From positions 2,294,001-2,358,000 of the forward strand of contig JAEVHH010000001.1 in assembly GCA_017607445.1 (NCBI GenBank): 64,000 nt of DNA, given 5' to 3'. Of the stretch, positions 59,869 through 64,000 are shown piece by piece; within the stretch, counting starts at the first letter, position 1; each line of letters starts with the position of its first letter. The translations under genes were made by a program, and so were the position numbers. A model generated the notes under the pieces. That model was not told the origin of the DNA. It searched no databases and worked only from the letters and a program-made list of their open reading frames with translations. The DNA comes from Histoplasma ohiense (taxonomy: Eukaryota > Ascomycota > Eurotiomycetes > Onygenales > Ajellomycetaceae).

Positions 59869-61251
59869 ATTTCATTCTGCACGACTCAACATATATTAGA
59901 GCAGTTTCCTGATGTTGCTCTGCCTGGGAGGGTGTTACCTTACCAGACCACTGGACGTTATATGTATGGGCATCCGTTCAATTAATCATTTGGCACATTA
60001 CCATATGTTCACGGTTCCCATAAGCCCACAGATCTTAGAAAAAAATCTCGTAACTTTTATTCTAGCGGCAAGAGAATGAAGATCTGGTGTCAAGCAAACT
60101 CGTAGCTGTCCTCACCAGGCTCAAAAATAACGGCTGACATAAACTCGGTGGAGCTCCAGTGGTTCCATTTCAGGTTTAGCGTTTGCAGGGCCTGAGATCA
60201 ACAGAGCTCTTGTCCTGGGTTCTCAGAATTGTTTGATATGTAGAAAACTATGTAGCCCGGACGAGAAAAGCTGCATTATTGTGGGCCATTGAGGTTCGTA
60301 GTTTTCATTCGTATGATATTTTTATCTTTACGTTTACAAATACACAGGACTCGCTTTCATGAGCGGGGGCAGATACTGGATGATTCTGCGTATTCATCAA
60401 GGAATACCGGTCAAGGCATCTCATTTGCATCATACGTGCAGGCGCTTGAGTTGTATGATATAAAAGGTTCACTGGAAGTATTTTGAATGTGGCCAATTTC
60501 GCCATCCATCACTGCTTCATTCCTATCTCTAATGGCATGCAACAGATAATATTTAATGACTGACCTCCAGCTTAGTAATGAAATTTTGCTGGGAATCGAT
60601 AATTAGGGATGGCCATTAAATCTGTAGACGGCATGTATGCGTGGGTCTCTCTATGCCCGCTTCATCAACAGGCGATTGTTCCTGTCCTTTCCAACCACAC
60701 TCAAGGTTCACTTAACTAGTTATCAAACGATTCGATTCAAATTGTTGGATGATGTAAGCTAGCGATAGACGCGTGTGACGCCATCCAACCGCGTGTTGGG
60801 CCAATCACAGCTGCAGGACCTGGACAACAACAAAACCGTAAACAGCGCATCCAGACCCGAGCGCCAACTCACCATACTTGCCTGCCCTGACCGCTTGATA
60901 ATAGAGAGCGGGTGATGTTGTTCAACCATTCGTCCTTTATTTTCACTGGAAGGTTCCCTTCCAGTTCGCAACAACATTTCTTTCGGTTATAGGGCCATGT
61001 GTTCATAATATCAAATGGTTGCGCTTGATCCCATCTTCAGGTTTGTTTATTCTTCTGCAATGTTCAAAACATTTGGGGGCCCTTTAGGATTAAGGCTGTG
61101 CCAAACCACACAGATCCCCACCCTATAAATTGGCAGGGCGGTGCTACTACACCTGCTAAATCGTCCTATACGCTTTCCGTCGAAAACCACGCCTCTCTAC
61201 GCTCAATATCTACGCCGGCGCAACGCGTAGAAGGTGCACCCCTCCCCCACC
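59869..61251. other. Divergent promoter region between the Arf exchange factor and the BUD3-like gene
   Basis: 1.4 kb with no supportable gene. Short frames at 60289-60486 and 61098-61511 are not gene-like, and the latter overlaps the BUD3-like start. Presumably it holds both promoters and 5' leaders. Confidence 0.6.
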
Positions 61252-64000
61252 ATGACCTCCATTTCCACTTCCGTTGCGGGCCTACCCCTCGAGCATCTTA
61301 CACTCTACCATGCCGTGGATCCTATTCTCTCGTCAGTTCTCATATTCCACGGTCCTGTCGTAACAGCCAATTCCACTGTTCGGAGCTCGCGTTTCCAAGC
61401 ACACATTATAGCGCCTGGTGGGGTCCAGAGCTACCCTCGACTTACAATATCTCCAGCAGGCCCGCTTTATGCTGCAGTCAACCACCTTCCACTGGACAAG
61501 CAAGGCGATGAAATATACAGAGGGTTAGCTGTTTGTCTTTTGAAATATTTTAGCGACCTCTCTGAGCCGGTCAGATATGTACTGCTAGGCACTGCGCGAT
61601 CTGGAAATCTGGCCGCGCGATTGCCAAACGCCTTCGACGAATTTCATGCTGCAGAGTTAGCGAATAAAATGGCGAAGGTAGAGGACCCTACAGACGCCAT
61701 CCGCGATCTCAGAGACGCATATAGTGACAGAATTGTCCCATGGATTGATGTGGATCTTGTTTTACCCCCTGGCGCCATCGCAATCGCCAATGGTTCCCGC
61801 AATTCCGACGTTGAAGTCGAATCCCAAGGAGATCTCACGAGCCAATATGGAAAGTATAGTTCGCTGGTTGAACATCTTGGCGACCCGGTATTCTTACCTA
61901 GTTCGAAACTGCGGCGAGCCCCTTCTCAACCCTTAAACGCGAGAAAATCAAAATTGTTCTCTGCCGCCCAAAAAGAGGCTCTCCGACTAGCCATGTGTGA
62001 AGCTGTAGATACTGAGGAAAGATACGTTGGAAAAATGTACGACTTGGTACATAATATCATTCAAAGATTTTCCCAGAAAGCTGCCGATAAGCCACCAACA
62101 AGTACAAGCCCTGATGAGACTGCATTGAAGCAGCTTTTTCCTCCCTGCCTGAAAGAAATTCTTGAGGTTAACATGGGATTCTTGGCTGAAATCCGCGAGA
62201 TACTCGAACAGACGGAGAAAGATGCTCTTGAAGATCTGTCAGGAGACACGCACATCGACTCGTCGTCATTTCGCAGGGACGCTGCAGGAAGGAGAAGTGA
62301 TCCCATAGGCATTATCAAGTTTGCCCATGCCCTCCTGGAATGGTTCCCAAAATTCTCCAACCCATATGGAGATTACATGCACGCTCACCATGGCTTTTCT
62401 CAAACTTTGAGTTCCTTTCTCAATGATAACCAATCAAGTTTCTCTAAGAGAGTATACGAGACTGGAGAGCAAAAGATGCGCTCAGTATTAATGGAACCCG
62501 TTCAGCGCCTCCCTAGATATAGCCTTCTTATCGATGCTATGACTAGTGCACTTCCCTCTGTCCACCCAGCTGTTAAAACACTCCTTAAGGCTCGCGATAT
62601 TATCACAGAAATTTGCTCGCTAGATTCACATTCTGCAAAGGATAATTCCCGAGATCTGAAACGGCTCCAGCGACTAGTTGAAGACTTTCCTGCCGCCAGC
62701 ATGCCTTCTGGAAGATTGATTACCGCGGTTGATTTCTATGACTTACCACCGCCTTATCATCTGTGCTCACCTGAAGAAAGTTTAGATTCAGGGATTCTGT
62801 TGCTTTATGGAGACTACTTGATCTTGCTATCTAAAACATTTGAAAGCAGAATGACCGCTCGTGGTCTTTATGCTGAGCTCGACAAACCTCCTGTTGTCCC
62901 TTATGATGAGGGACCGGCGCCTTTCGAACTTAAATTTTTACAAGCACTGCGGATAACTAACCTCCGCTGCTCCCAATCGGTATGCGGCCGTATCCTATAT
63001 CTTACCCCGGCGGGAAACTTTGTGCAGAATGAGCGTTCTCGCTCTGCATCCGCGATGCACGCTTTAGAACTCTTGTCAAACTATGAGGGTAAAGCTGGGC
63101 GTTTGATTGAAGAAATCACCAAGGCCCGAATCGAAGGACGGTTCTCTGAGGAGTACCGTGAACATAGCAAATGGAGCCTTCGCAGTTTTAAGGGCGTTTC
63201 TTCAGATTTGGGCATCTTGATATCCGTATTCGAGGATGAACCAAAAAACGTTGGTGGCCAATACTTATCCTCTACAGTTAAACTCATATCTGACGGAACA
63301 AAAACCGTTATGTCGAAAGAGTTGAGCCGACCGGGCGTGGAGGTTATCGCCTCGATCTCTCAGTCTGGGATTGGCATGTACAAGATGGAGACAGAATCTG
63401 TAGTGGGCCTCTCCTCAGTAGATTCCTTTTCTGCTGAAGAGTTTGCCTCAGTTTTGTCCAATCGACGTAAGTCAGCTTTTTCAAGGTTTAGCCCCAAGCT
63501 AATGATCGCTAACGAAGGAAATAGTTAACAACGTCCTTCGCCCATTACATCAGCCTGAGAACCCCATTCTTACTTCAGCTATTTTAAATACTAACTTCAA
63601 CATTATTCGTTCGATCGCCAGTTACATTCTGGAGCACGCAAAATCGGGGCGAGGATTTAGACCTCCTTCCCCATCTAAGCTTCTATCAAACTTTTGGAAC
63701 GGCAGTCCGAAAGGCTCGTTACCACCTCCCAGATCACTTTTTCCTGCCCCTATTCTACGAGAAATTCCGCAAATCCTTCCGCCAGCATTAGACCACTCCA
63801 ATACCCTGGCCACTCCGCCCAAAACGGGGAACGGCGGCACCCTAATCGGAGTAAGTTCGGGGGAGGGCACTCCAGATATTTTTAAGTCTCTAGAAGAGAC
63901 ATTTTCTGCCTACGTTATTGCAATTCGTTCGAGAAGTGGGAATATTGTTGGTCGCATACTTCGAATGCGGAGGCAGGCTGACCCCGCCACAATAAATGAG
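61252..64000 (+). CDS. BUD3: BUD3-like Rho guanine-nucleotide exchange factor, 3' end outside the window
   Basis: Septation protein with a Dbl-homology domain. In Aspergillus, Bud3 acts as an exchange factor for Rho4 at the septum. The first ATG is 61252; the frame opens slightly earlier but without an ATG. Exon 1 is 61252-63466. An intron at 63467-63524 (GTAAGT...ATAG) joins SNR to LNNVLRPLHQPENP, and the frame is then open to the edge, giving at least 897 codons. The N-terminal region (LEHLTLYHAVDPILSS, then FQAHIIAPGGVQSYPRLTIS) fits the Bud3 N-terminus as I recall it. The DH domain lies at about 245-440 (MCEAVDTEERYVGKMYDLV, then MEPVQRLPRYSLLIDAM), followed by a PH-like region. Near the edge it reads SLEETFSAYVIAIRSRSGN. 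The paralogue assignment rests on memory; the DH domain is clear. Confidence 0.88.

Noticed and set aside
1..64000. CRISPR arrays, insertion sequences, prophage or bacterial operons
   Set aside because: The window is eukaryotic nuclear DNA. No spaced direct repeats, transposase or integrase frames, or terminal inverted repeats were seen.

Overview
This 64 kb window is nuclear DNA from a filamentous ascomycete. The evidence is short GT-AG introns (mostly 50-130 bp) with fungal CTAAC/CTRAY-like branch sites, an intron-bearing tRNA, and protein families with fungal-type architectures (HR1-C2-C1-kinase protein kinase C, a Zn2Cys6 activator, a BUD3-like DH protein). By recalled similarity the proteins look like Eurotiomycetes, and the loose spacing (about 17 protein genes in 64 kb) suits Onygenales such as Ajellomycetaceae. 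That placement is inference and was not tested.

Layout. A gene entering from the left edge on the minus strand (1-290) is followed by LIG4, DNA ligase IV (2047-5597, +), and an AT-rich gap with decayed coding fragments. Next come a minus-strand conserved fungal protein (7789-9321), a 5 kb gene-free block, a NirA-like zinc-cluster activator (14482-17553, +), and the PP4 phosphatase catalytic subunit (20137-21634, -). Two fungal proteins of unknown function follow (23550-24056 and 25498-26631, +), then ALG3 (27901-29304, +) converging on an EIF1AD-type protein (29494-29952, -). Protein kinase C (31937-35831, +) and another unknown protein (37331-39232, +) come next.

The right part holds tubulin cofactor D (39820-43959, +), an intron-containing tRNA-Gly(GCC) (44278-44384, -), a U1A/U2B''-type snRNP protein (44568-45584, +), V-ATPase subunit D VMA8 (45867-47248, -), and the splicing factor SYF1 (47604-50473, +), which diverges from VMA8. 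It ends with a small unknown protein (52170-52939, -), a GEA/GBF1-type Arf exchange factor (54649-59868, -), and the first 897 codons of a BUD3-like Rho exchange factor that leaves the window on the right.

The genes are mostly housekeeping: DNA end joining, phosphatase signalling, N-glycosylation, cell-wall signalling, tubulin folding, splicing, vacuolar acidification, Golgi traffic and septation. They do not form one pathway or a metabolite cluster, and I see no mobile element, CRISPR array or clearly new multi-gene system. The most interesting signals are in gene architecture. There are three internal microexons (7, 11 and 10 nt), a GC-AG intron in protein kinase C, and several tiny terminal coding exons. 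PP4 has two catalytic-domain insertions and a final intron whose retention would replace its free DYFL end with a hydrophobic tail. All exon junctions are my reading from splice consensus, frame and remembered family conservation, and none has been checked against transcripts.
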